DNA of 31,097 bases from CAYVFC01 sp964450715 (GTDB taxonomy: Bacteria; Myxococcota_A; Polyangia; Polyangiales; JAFGIB01): NCBI GenBank assembly GCA_964450715.1, contig CAYVFC010000098.1, forward strand, positions 1 to 31,097. Reading direction: 5' to 3'. Of the stretch, positions 23,619 to 30,351 are shown one piece after another. Each line of letters begins with the position of its first letter. Within the stretch, counting starts at the first letter, position 1. A program made the position numbers and the translations under genes. Under the pieces are notes generated by a model that was not told the DNA's origin, searched no databases, and worked only from the letters and a program-made list of their open reading frames with translations.

Positions 23619-23867
23619 ATGGGCCCATCTTGGTCCCAATTACGGAAAACGGCCGCCGACCTGCTACGTGCAGTTGCAGACAGCCAGCGAATATCCCTGA
23701 AGGAAGTAATAGCCTTCGCCGACGCGGTCCTGGCATCCCGTGCCGTAGTTCTCGCCGAGGCGGTGCGAGACACGGAGCCAGAGCACGTGCTCGCTCGGGC
23801 CGTTGAACTGGCGGCGTGTTTACTAGCGAAAGACATTCAGGAAACGAAGGAAACATACGGTACTTAA
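23619..23867 (+). CDS. hypothetical small helical protein
   Basis: 82 aa (MGPSWSQLRKTAADLLRAVA ... AKDIQETKETYGT), predicted almost entirely alpha-helical with an alternating Leu/Ala pattern. It starts 34 bp after the tRNA-Arg remnant. No Shine-Dalgarno is visible before the ATG and I do not recognise a family, so it may be spurious; the amino-acid composition is reasonable for a real protein. Confidence 0.4.
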   Translation: MGPSWSQLRKTAADLLRAVADSQRISLKEVIAFADAVLASRAVVLAEAVRDTEPEHVLARAVELAACLLAKDIQETKETYGT

Positions 23868-23945
23868 AAACGTTCACGCCCTTGATCCTGTTTCTGGTTA
23901 TATTAGCTTGTTGCCAGTTCGAGGCTGGTTCAAGTGCGTTGTCGT

Positions 23946-23964
23946 TGCACAAAACAATTGTGCA
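23946..23964. terminator. stem-loop after FG-GAP gene
   Basis: TGCACAA-AACAA-TTGTGCA, a perfect 7-bp stem with a 5-nt loop, 30 bp beyond the stop of the minus-strand FG-GAP gene. No U-tract follows, so it may be a factor-dependent or structural stop. Confidence 0.35.
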
Positions 23965-23993
23965 CCAAGACAGAACTTCGGAACTCCCGTACC

Positions 23994-26480
23994 TTAGTAA
24001 ACGTACGCCGCGCCGCTATTCTCCGCGCTATTGTCGTCGGTAACCGCCCCCGGCTGATGTACGCTAGCGCCGGCAGCGGCGCTGTCTTCTCCGTATGCGC
24101 CGATTAGGATGGTATTGCCCGAGATCGTCACGCTACTGCCAAAAAAATCGCTTTGTTCGGCGTTGCTGGCTTTGATATACGCTTGTTGGGTCCAGGTATT
24201 ATCGCTGCGAACGAACAGATAAGCCGCGCCGCTCTGGAAAGCGGCATCGCTGTCGCCTCCCGCGCCGGGCCCCGGATACTCTACTCCGGCGGTAGCGCCT
24301 TGTTCTCCGGTTGCGCCGATCACAATGTTGTCGCCCGAGATCGCCACGCCGGAACCGAAATAGTCGTCCGCCTCGGCATTGAGGGCCTTGAGATAGGCCT
24401 GTTGGGTCCAGATGGTACCGTTGCGCACGAACACGTAAGCCGCGCCGCTTTCACTGACCGAATCGCTATCGTTGCCAGGTTCCGGGCCTGGATGTTGCAT
24501 TCCATCGGCGTCGCCGTCTTCCGTAGACGCGCCAACCACGATGGTATCGCCCGAGATCGCCACACTGGTACCGAAATAGTCGTCCGCCTCCGCATTGCTG
24601 GCCTTGAGATAGGCTTGTTGGTACCAGGTGGTGCCGTTGCGCACGAACACGTAAGCCGCCCCGGCCCACCTAGCGTCGTTATTACTTTCTTCAATCGTAG
24701 GACCCGGATGCTGTACTCCCGCGGTAGCGCTGTTTTCCGATACTGCGCTGACTACGATAGTATCGCCCGAGATCGCCACGTTTCCAGCGAAGCCTTCTTG
24801 TCCCCCGACATTGAGGGCCTTGAGATAGGCCTGTTGCGTCCAAGTGGTGCCGTTGCGCACGAATACGTAGACGGCCCCGCCCTGGTCGGCCGTATCGTCA
24901 TCGCTAACCGGATCCGGGCCTGGATGCTGTACTCCGGCAATAGCGCTGAGCTCGTCTTGTGCGCCGACCACGATGGTGTCGCCGGAGATCGATACGCTGG
25001 AGCCGAAATGGTCGCCCGTCTCGGCATTGAGGGCCTTGAGATAGGCCTGTTGGGTCCAGATGGTACCATTGCGCACGAACACGTAGGTCGCGCCGCTTCC
25101 ACTGGCGTTGTCGTTGTCTTCGTCAATACTGGGCCCCGGATGCTGTGGTCCAACGGTAGCGCCGTCTTCTGAGCTTGCGCCTACAACAATGGTGTCGCCC
25201 GAAATCGCTACGCTGGTACCGAAATGGTCGTCCGCCTCGGCATTGAGCGCCTTGAGATACGCTTGTTGCTCCCAGATGTTTCCGTTCCGCACGAACACGT
25301 AGGTCGCGCCGCTTCCACTGGCGTTATCGTTGTCTTCGTCAATACCGGGCCCCGGATGCTGTACTCCTATGGTAGCGCTGTCTTCCGCGTATGCGCCGAC
25401 CACGATGGTGTCGCCCGAAATTGCTACGCTATGACCAAATCTGTCTCCTTCCTCTGGATTGAGCGCCTTCAGGTAGACGTTTACATCGACTCGGATCACT
25501 TCAATGGTATAGATACTCGATGGACGGCCGGTCTGGCTGACGTTGATTTCGAGAGAGTTCGAGCCCAGATTCAGCAGGGGCGACTGCCATGAGCCAGACG
25601 ATTCAACCGCATCTCCGTTGATATCGACGGTGAATTCCGCGTTAGCCGACACGGTTACCGTGACCCTCTGCGTGGAGAGAGGGACGAAAACCTGGTAGGC
25701 GAATACCTCGGGGTCGAAGTCGGGACTCAGGCTGTTGTCCGCGACCTCGAGACCGGTCAGAACAGGTCTGCAACCGGTTTCGCCATCGCCAGCGTAACCG
25801 TCGGGACACGCCCCGCAGGTACGTGAACCGTCGACGTTAACGCAGGTGGTGAGAACATCGCATCCGCCGTTGGCGGTGGCGCATTCGTCAATATCTGCAC
25901 ATCCGTTCGCGTCATCCGATTTAAAGCCGGTATTACAAATGCACTCGCCACCGTCGATCCCCATCTGACAGGTCGCGTTGACCGGGCACGCCGTATCTTC
26001 AAATGAGACCAGATCCGGGCACACGCGGATCGCATTCACCGCGCAAAACCGCTCACCGGCTTGGTGTCCCGCGCACTCGGGAAGGATGGGCAGGCATCTA
26101 CCCTGCGTCGTGCCCGTAGCGGTGTCGCAGCGCTCGTCATCTTCGCACGGTTCTTCAGGCTGCCACTCACCGTTCAGGCAGACGAGCGGAAGCGTACTCG
26201 CGTGACCGGAGCAGGCACGAGCTCCCTCGATATCGCAAGAATCGCCTGGCTTTCCCATCCCCGGTTCATCCGCGGCCGCGTCCGTCGAAGAAGCATCTAC
26301 CTCGGCGTCTTCGGGTCTTCCGTTGCCCGAGTCGCCGCCGGAACGGGCTGAAGAGCCCGTACCGCCCGCGTCACGCTCGCCTTCGCTGCCCGGTTGGAGC
26401 TCGCCCGCGTCGGGGGAGCACGCAAAGTGGTAGCAGACCGTAAAGGTAACCAAAAGGATTGGATAGCTCGAGTACTTCAT
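23994..26480 (-). CDS. surface lipoprotein with EGF-like, cadherin-like and seven FG-GAP-type repeats
   Basis: 828 aa. The signal MKYSSYPILLVTFTVCYHFAC ends in a lipobox-like FAC (Cys21). Order of parts: an acidic/Gly/Ser linker (22-80), a Cys-rich region (82-195), a calcium-binding EGF-like module starting DIDECATANGGC (~197-237), a cadherin-like beta-sandwich segment (~241-331, LTGLEVADNSLSPDFDPEVF), then seven repeats of about 70 residues from ~335 to the end. Each repeat has YLKALNAExxDxFGxSVAIS, GDTIVVGA and GAxYVFVRNG blocks, forming a predicted beta-propeller. The protein stops within the last repeat at GAAYVY, a usual place for this kind of protein. Probably outer-membrane-anchored and involved in surface interactions; the ligand is unknown. 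The Shine-Dalgarno is weak (GGAG 14 nt upstream). Confidence 0.88.
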   Translation of the reverse strand: MKYSSYPILLVTFTVCYHFACSPDAGELQPGSEGERDAGGTGSSARSGGDSGNGRPEDAEVDASSTDAAADEPGMGKPGDSCDIEGARACSGHASTLPLVCLNGEWQPEEPCEDDERCDTATGTTQGRCLPILPECAGHQAGERFCAVNAIRVCPDLVSFEDTACPVNATCQMGIDGGECICNTGFKSDDANGCADIDECATANGGCDVLTTCVNVDGSRTCGACPDGYAGDGETGCRPVLTGLEVADNSLSPDFDPEVFAYQVFVPLSTQRVTVTVSANAEFTVDINGDAVESSGSWQSPLLNLGSNSLEINVSQTGRPSSIYTIEVIRVDVNVYLKALNPEEGDRFGHSVAISGDTIVVGAYAEDSATIGVQHPGPGIDEDNDNASGSGATYVFVRNGNIWEQQAYLKALNAEADDHFGTSVAISGDTIVVGASSEDGATVGPQHPGPSIDEDNDNASGSGATYVFVRNGTIWTQQAYLKALNAETGDHFGSSVSISGDTIVVGAQDELSAIAGVQHPGPDPVSDDDTADQGGAVYVFVRNGTTWTQQAYLKALNVGGQEGFAGNVAISGDTIVVSAVSENSATAGVQHPGPTIEESNNDARWAGAAYVFVRNGTTWYQQAYLKASNAEADDYFGTSVAISGDTIVVGASTEDGDADGMQHPGPEPGNDSDSVSESGAAYVFVRNGTIWTQQAYLKALNAEADDYFGSGVAISGDNIVIGATGEQGATAGVEYPGPGAGGDSDAAFQSGAAYLFVRSDNTWTQQAYIKASNAEQSDFFGSSVTISGNTILIGAYGEDSAAAGASVHQPGAVTDDNSAENSGAAYVY

Positions 26481-26540
26481 TTCAAACCGAGTTCTCCAAA
26501 ATCAGAGCATGGGCGCCCAGACCCCGATTGTCAATGCGTT

Positions 26541-26571
26541 GGAACGGCCCCGAGGGCCGGGGGGACGTTCC
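26541..26571. terminator. GC-rich hairpin between ATPase and FG-GAP genes
   Basis: GGAACG (26541-26546) pairs with CGTTCC (26566-26571), continued inward by GCCCC/GGGG. It lies in the 242-bp gap 26481-26722 downstream of the ATPase gene. No U-tract is evident on the minus strand. I see no gene in this gap. Confidence 0.35.
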
Positions 26572-26722
26572 CTCGGTATCTTGACTTCCACACTGCACGA
26601 CCGCCTGAAGGCAGCTCGAGCCAGGTTGGACAAATTTGCTCTGGGAAGAGCGCGCGAAACGCCAGGGTAACGAACCGGCCTGCTGATTGTGAGCGATCCA
26701 CGGAAAGCGCGGCAAGGGGTAC

Positions 26723-28213
26723 TCAGAACAACGCGTCTATGGTCAACGAAGACGCGACGAGTTCCTTGGCATGGGCGTTGTCAGTCACCCCGAAGGTGGT
26801 GACCATGGTTATGAACACGTTTTTCCGGGTCCGGGTAACCCGGCGAAAGACTTCCTTTTTGTTACGCAATGCGTCGGCATACCGTTTGTCAATCGTGAAC
26901 GCGGTATCGGTGAACTTCATTTCACAGAGGTTGATGGTCTGGTCCCGACGATCGATCAGCAGGTCCACCTGTGCCCCGCTTTTGGCAGATCCGCCGGGCT
27001 CGCAATATCGCCACGACGACTCGGTGGTGCTGATTCCGGATATTCCCAGGGCTGCCTTCAACTGGAAAACATGCTTGAGGCATACGCCTTCAAATGCATA
27101 CCCCGACCATGCGCGCCAGGCGGGTGACTGGCTCAACTGCTGGAAATGACCCTCACCGGGCGACTTCTTCCCGAGACGTTTGATCCAATCGATATAAAAA
27201 AGCGAATACTCGTCGGCCAGTCGGTAGAGCGCATCGTTCTCCTTCTTACCGAAAGGAACATGCCGTTGCACGAACCCGGATTCCTCGAGCTCGTCGAGCC
27301 TTCTTGTCGCCGTTCCGCCCGAGGCTAACCCGGCGGTGGCGAGCAACTCGTTGCGCGTCAAGCCTTGTCGCTTACGAGCAAGCGCCTCGACGATGCGGAC
27401 GTGCTGGTCCGCGTTTTCGAAAAGCGATGCGTAGAGCTTGCCAAACTCGTCGCGCAACAACCCCTGTCGGGAAAAACAGGTTCGATCGACGATCTGAGGC
27501 GTGGATAGCCCCGGTTCAGCCTCCTTGAGATAGTGCGGTATACCGCCCAGAACCATGTACAGCTCAACGAGGTGATACCGGGTCAGCTCGACGCCGCGAC
27601 TGGCCAAAAAAGCCTCGGTCTCGGTGAGCGTGAACGGCAATAGACGGATGCGACGCGTTACGCGATTGTACAGCCCTCCCTTTGCCTGCACGATGTTACG
27701 GATCATCCAGGAGGCAGCCGAACCACAGACGACCAGTATCAATTTGCGCTGCCGCGATGCCCAGCTATTCCAGAAATGCTCGAGCGCCGAGCAGAACCTG
27801 GCACGCCGGGTGTCGAGCCAGGGCAACTCGTCCAGAAACACCACTCGCTTTTTCCCGCCTGGCGCGGGCGGCAAGGACTCGACGAATTGCTCGAGTTGAC
27901 CGAATGCCTCGCGCCAAGACTTCGGCGTTCGCGGAAGCAGTCCGGCACCGGTCGTACCCCTCTGCACCCTGCCGATAGCCTTGCCCATCGCCTCGGCGAA
28001 GCTCTCGAGTTGCTCTCCCATGGAAGCGTTATGCAGTCCAGCCAGTTCGAAGCATATTGCATCGCCGAAAAACTCCCTGACCAGGTAAGTCTTCCCCACT
28101 CGGCGGCGCCCATATATGGCGACGAACTCGGGCTCCGATGATTTCGTCGCCCTTTCCAGTACGTCGATCTCTGCTTGCCGCCCGCTGATCGGGCTTTTTC
28201 TTTCCGCCGCCAT
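26723..28213 (-). CDS. AAA ATPase (ATPase_2/DUF234 type) with PD-(D/E)XK-like nuclease domain
   Basis: 496 aa from ATG 28213, with AAAGGAG 10 nt upstream; an in-frame ATG at 28264 lacks a Shine-Dalgarno and lies within operator sequence. N-terminal ATPase: FVAIYGRRRVGKTYLVREFF (Walker A, residues ~30-49), RVVFLDELPWLD (Walker B) and LILVVCGSAASW (sensor-like). A winged-helix segment follows (QGLTRNELLATAGLASGGTA, LDELEESGFVQR). The C-terminal domain has GAQVDLLIDRRDQTINLCEMKF, with the Asp and E-x-K spacing of a PD-(D/E)XK nuclease fold. Proteins of this layout are widespread in bacteria and archaea and poorly characterised; roles in mobile-element or defence biology have been considered. Here it stands alone, bracketed by hairpin and tRNA-like repeats, and its promoter carries four copies of one motif. 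Confidence 0.85.
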   Translation of the reverse strand: MAAERKSPISGRQAEIDVLERATKSSEPEFVAIYGRRRVGKTYLVREFFGDAICFELAGLHNASMGEQLESFAEAMGKAIGRVQRGTTGAGLLPRTPKSWREAFGQLEQFVESLPPAPGGKKRVVFLDELPWLDTRRARFCSALEHFWNSWASRQRKLILVVCGSAASWMIRNIVQAKGGLYNRVTRRIRLLPFTLTETEAFLASRGVELTRYHLVELYMVLGGIPHYLKEAEPGLSTPQIVDRTCFSRQGLLRDEFGKLYASLFENADQHVRIVEALARKRQGLTRNELLATAGLASGGTATRRLDELEESGFVQRHVPFGKKENDALYRLADEYSLFYIDWIKRLGKKSPGEGHFQQLSQSPAWRAWSGYAFEGVCLKHVFQLKAALGISGISTTESSWRYCEPGGSAKSGAQVDLLIDRRDQTINLCEMKFTDTAFTIDKRYADALRNKKEVFRRVTRTRKNVFITMVTTFGVTDNAHAKELVASSLTIDALF

Positions 28214-28249
28214 GAACCACGCGCTCCTTTCTTCAGAAGAACCCACCCC

Positions 28250-28353
28250 TTTATATCCAGCCATAACCTACATGCAATCGCTACTTTTGGCCAGATATAA
28301 GAATCTATATTCAGCCAAAAGCGGCCTCGCAAGGCCGATTTTGGCTGAATTCA
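28250..28353 (-). promoter_or_regulatory. four-copy operator array and promoter of the ATPase-nuclease gene
   Basis: Consensus TTTTGGCTGAATATA occurs in alternating orientation: reverse at 28250-28264 (13/15), forward at 28285-28299 (12/15), reverse at 28306-28320 (15/15), forward at 28339-28353 (13/15). The middle two form an inverted pair. On the minus strand TTGCAT (28277-28272), a 16-bp spacer and TATAAA (28255-28250) make a promoter whose -10 lies inside the first motif copy, so occupancy would block transcription. A GGCCT/AGGCC stem sits at 28323-28336. Confidence 0.6.
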
Positions 28354-28425
28354 GCGCTAGAAGATCCTGGAATGAATCCGGGACAGGCCCCGTCAATAAC
28401 GCCCGTTCCGCGCTCTCTGAAAACC

Positions 28426-28447
28426 GCACGCCCGGCAGGATTTGCAC
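28426..28447 (-). pseudogene. short tRNA-Arg 3'-end-like match
   Basis: On the minus strand GCAAATCCTGCCGGGCGTGC resembles the T-arm and acceptor end of the tRNA-Arg remnant at 23533-23585 (CGAATCCTGTCGGGCGTGC), with a similar GTTTT just downstream. Only about 20 nt are shared, so it is a tentative partner attachment site. Confidence 0.35.
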
Positions 28448-28450
28448 GTG

Positions 28451-28507
28451 GTCGAAAACGTGCAAGGCGGAGCGGACGTTAGTCCGCGCAGCTGCACGTT
28501 TTCGGAC
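28451..28507. repeat. 57-bp hairpin (REP-like) element, copy 2
   Basis: GTCGAAAACGTGCA pairs with TGCACGTTTTCGGAC, with an inner GCGGAC-GTTA-GTCCGC stem. Same layout and much of the same sequence as 22691-22748, including GCGGAGxGGACG and AGCTGCACG. Compensating changes in the inner stem (GTGGAC/GTCCAC versus GCGGAC/GTCCGC) argue that the fold is what is conserved. Confidence 0.75.
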
Positions 28508-28514
28508 GCGATAC

Positions 28515-28535
28515 GGGTCGCGCTTCGCGCGACCC
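28515..28535. terminator. perfect 9-bp stem-loop
   Basis: GGGTCGCGC-TTC-GCGCGACCC. It is in the 546-bp gap 28214-28759, 225 bp beyond the stop of the Cys-rich lipoprotein gene on the minus strand. No U-tract, so termination is uncertain. Confidence 0.4.
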
Positions 28536-28587
28536 TAGTGAACCTGCGACTAAGGCCCAAGGCCCCCCTCGACCCCAGCCGGGTTGG

Positions 28588-28620
28588 CACGCCCGGCTGT
28601 ACGAGTTTAGAACTTCCGTA
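28588..28620 (-). other. possible second tRNA-Arg-like remnant
   Basis: On the minus strand GGAAGTTCTAAACTC is followed by CAGCCGGGCGTGCCA, like an anticodon arm (UCU) and acceptor 3' end with most of the T arm missing. Too degenerate to be sure; reported because it lies near two other tRNA-Arg-like sites. Confidence 0.2.
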
Positions 28621-28667
28621 TTGGAGATGGCAGCGTGATAGGCCGCGGCGGGCCGCACATAAACCAT

Positions 28668-28754
28668 CCTCCGCCAACCCCGCCGCGGTTATGCACCCTG
28701 GCCGGTAAGAAGGCCTGGGAGGGCGTGACCAAGAGGCTGGACGGTCACCCCGGA
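28668..28754. repeat. dispersed ~87-bp direct repeat, copy 1
   Basis: CCTCCGCCAACCCCG, then CACCCT-GCCGG-AAGAAG, GAGGCTG and CCCGGA align collinearly with 30229-30316. It lies just downstream of the stop of the lipoprotein gene ending at 28760, as the other copy does for the next gene. Confidence 0.65.
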
Positions 28755-28759
28755 CCGGA

Positions 28760-30169
28760 TTACCAAGGTCTTATGCCAGTCACTTCGGCCCCGCACGTCA
28801 TTTCGAACAGCCCCTGTTGGCCCACGGCGACGCAGGTGCCGTTCTGGCAAACGCTGACCCCGTCCAGGCAGACGTCGTAGGCCTCGATGCACGTCTCTCC
28901 CGGTAGACGCAGCCGGATACAGGTGCGGGAAGTGCAGGCGTCGTCTGCGCAATCGCATCTGAGATCGCCAGCGCAACCGGTCTCACACGGCTCACCGGCC
29001 CACGGCAGGGGAATGCAAACGGGCGAGGCGGCCGTCGAGTCGCAGAAGCTGTTATCGTCACAGGTTATCGAGTCGCCGGATCCGTCGACGCACGGCTCAC
29101 CCGCGTGCGGAAGGCGTCTGCACTGGGGTGGATCCAGGCTCTTGTCGCAGAAAGAACCCGCTGCGCAATAGCCCGGTTCGCTTCGCCGGGCGTCGATGCC
29201 GCACTTCTCTCCCGGACCGGGGTATGCCAGGCATATCTTGCCGGAAGCACAATAGGAGTCCCCCAGCGAGCAGGCGAGGGTTTGGCTGCAGTCTTCTCCC
29301 AGCGTGGGATAGGGCTGGCAACGGCCCAGACCGCCGTCGGAATCGGCCACACAGACGTACGGCAGGCATTCGGACCTGGTCGGGTCGCACTCCTCGCCGA
29401 CCTGTAGTCGGGCGACGCAGCGCTCGGTTTCCTCGTCGCAAACCAGCGGAGGGACGCAGTTGCCTCTGCACGGGTCACCCTCCGCGGCGGGGGGAATGCA
29501 GGTGCCGCAAAAAAAGTCGGAACCGATATACGAGCAGGCGCCGGAGGCGCACTGATGCGCAAACAGGCACTCCTCCCCACCGGCCCGGGTTCCCACCGCC
29601 GTCGGGCAATCGGGCATCATCTGATGTTCCAGCGCGTCGCAGGCCATGGCGCGCCACTTCTCGGCGCATTCCAGGGCAGCTTCAACCGTCCACGCCGAAC
29701 CCGGGGAGAAGAGCTGGTCGGGACAATAACGCGCGTGCACCGCTAGGCACGACAAAACGCTCACCGACCAGTCGAGACACCCGATACTTCTTTCACAATA
29801 CGCTCGTACGTATTCGATACAGGCCTCCGTCCGCGCGGCGGCCAGCGACGAATCGATTCCGGAATCGCCAGCCGAGATAGCGCCGTCAGGTTGCCCGCCA
29901 TCGGCTTCTCCCTGACCCGGCAACGCCGTTTCCTTTCCGGCGTCGCTCGCATGCGAAACCGTGTCTCTGCTCCCGGCGCCGTCGGTCATGGCACCAGCAT
30001 CGCGATATGCTCCGGCGAAGTCGCTGCCGTCACGTTCTTTTTCGCTGCAACCGAAAAACAAATATGCGCAGGCGAAAACCGCTACTGTTCTGGTCGCATT
30101 GGACCAACCCGTAGTCGCAAGTACTGTTGTTGCCGTTCCGCGCCCTCGTTCGTATATATCCCACGGCAT
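28760..30169 (-). CDS. Cys-rich lipoprotein (Dickkopf-like repeats)
   Basis: 469 aa from ATG 30169 (MPWDIYERGRG), with AAGGGGG upstream at long spacing; the start is not certain. A hydrophobic stretch TVAVFACAYLFFGC ends in a lipobox-like FGC near residue 41. An acidic, Gly/Ala/Asp-rich linker follows, then a helical Cys-containing region (EYVRAYCERSIGCLDW, RYCPDQLF, RAMACDALE). The rest is a series of short Cys-rich modules of the form GEECxxxxxCxxGxCxxxxxxCxxC (for example VGTRAGGEECLFAHQC, VGEECDPTRSECLPYVC, AGEPCVDGSGDSITC, AGEPCETGCAGDLRC). This arrangement is common in myxobacterial surface lipoproteins of unknown function, similar in Cys spacing to Dickkopf-type domains. Same strand as, and downstream of, another Cys-rich gene; both are followed by the same repeat. 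Confidence 0.8.
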   Translation of the reverse strand: MPWDIYERGRGTATTVLATTGWSNATRTVAVFACAYLFFGCSEKERDGSDFAGAYRDAGAMTDGAGSRDTVSHASDAGKETALPGQGEADGGQPDGAISAGDSGIDSSLAAARTEACIEYVRAYCERSIGCLDWSVSVLSCLAVHARYCPDQLFSPGSAWTVEAALECAEKWRAMACDALEHQMMPDCPTAVGTRAGGEECLFAHQCASGACSYIGSDFFCGTCIPPAAEGDPCRGNCVPPLVCDEETERCVARLQVGEECDPTRSECLPYVCVADSDGGLGRCQPYPTLGEDCSQTLACSLGDSYCASGKICLAYPGPGEKCGIDARRSEPGYCAAGSFCDKSLDPPQCRRLPHAGEPCVDGSGDSITCDDNSFCDSTAASPVCIPLPWAGEPCETGCAGDLRCDCADDACTSRTCIRLRLPGETCIEAYDVCLDGVSVCQNGTCVAVGQQGLFEMTCGAEVTGIRPW

Positions 30170-30228
30170 ATCCGTGCTTGTTCCCCCTTTGGTCGTCTTC
30201 CTGGACCTATAGTAAGCCTTACTTTCGC

Positions 30229-30316
30229 CCTCCGCCAACCCCGTCCGCGCTTTTACACCCTAGCCGGAAAGAAGACGTTGGAGTGGGGGATCAGGAGGCT
30301 GACCCGTTAGCCCGGA
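30229..30316. repeat. dispersed ~87-bp direct repeat, copy 2
   Basis: Collinear with 28668-28754 over its full length with one or two single-base indels and scattered substitutions. It lies between the upstream region of the 28760-30169 gene and the stop of the gene at 30352. Confidence 0.65.
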
Positions 30317-30351
30317 TCGTACACGACCCCGCCTCGAACTCGCCTGACTTG

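Noticed and set aside
23816..24000. Plus-strand frame with a lipoprotein-signal-like string (LILFLVILAC)
   Set aside because: Only about 40 residues follow, it overlaps two other genes, and has no Shine-Dalgarno; possibly a remnant but not supportable.
28668..30316. The repeated flank considered as integron attC sites
   Set aside because: The core sites RYYYAAC and GTTRRRY are not matched and the units are not palindromic in the attC manner.
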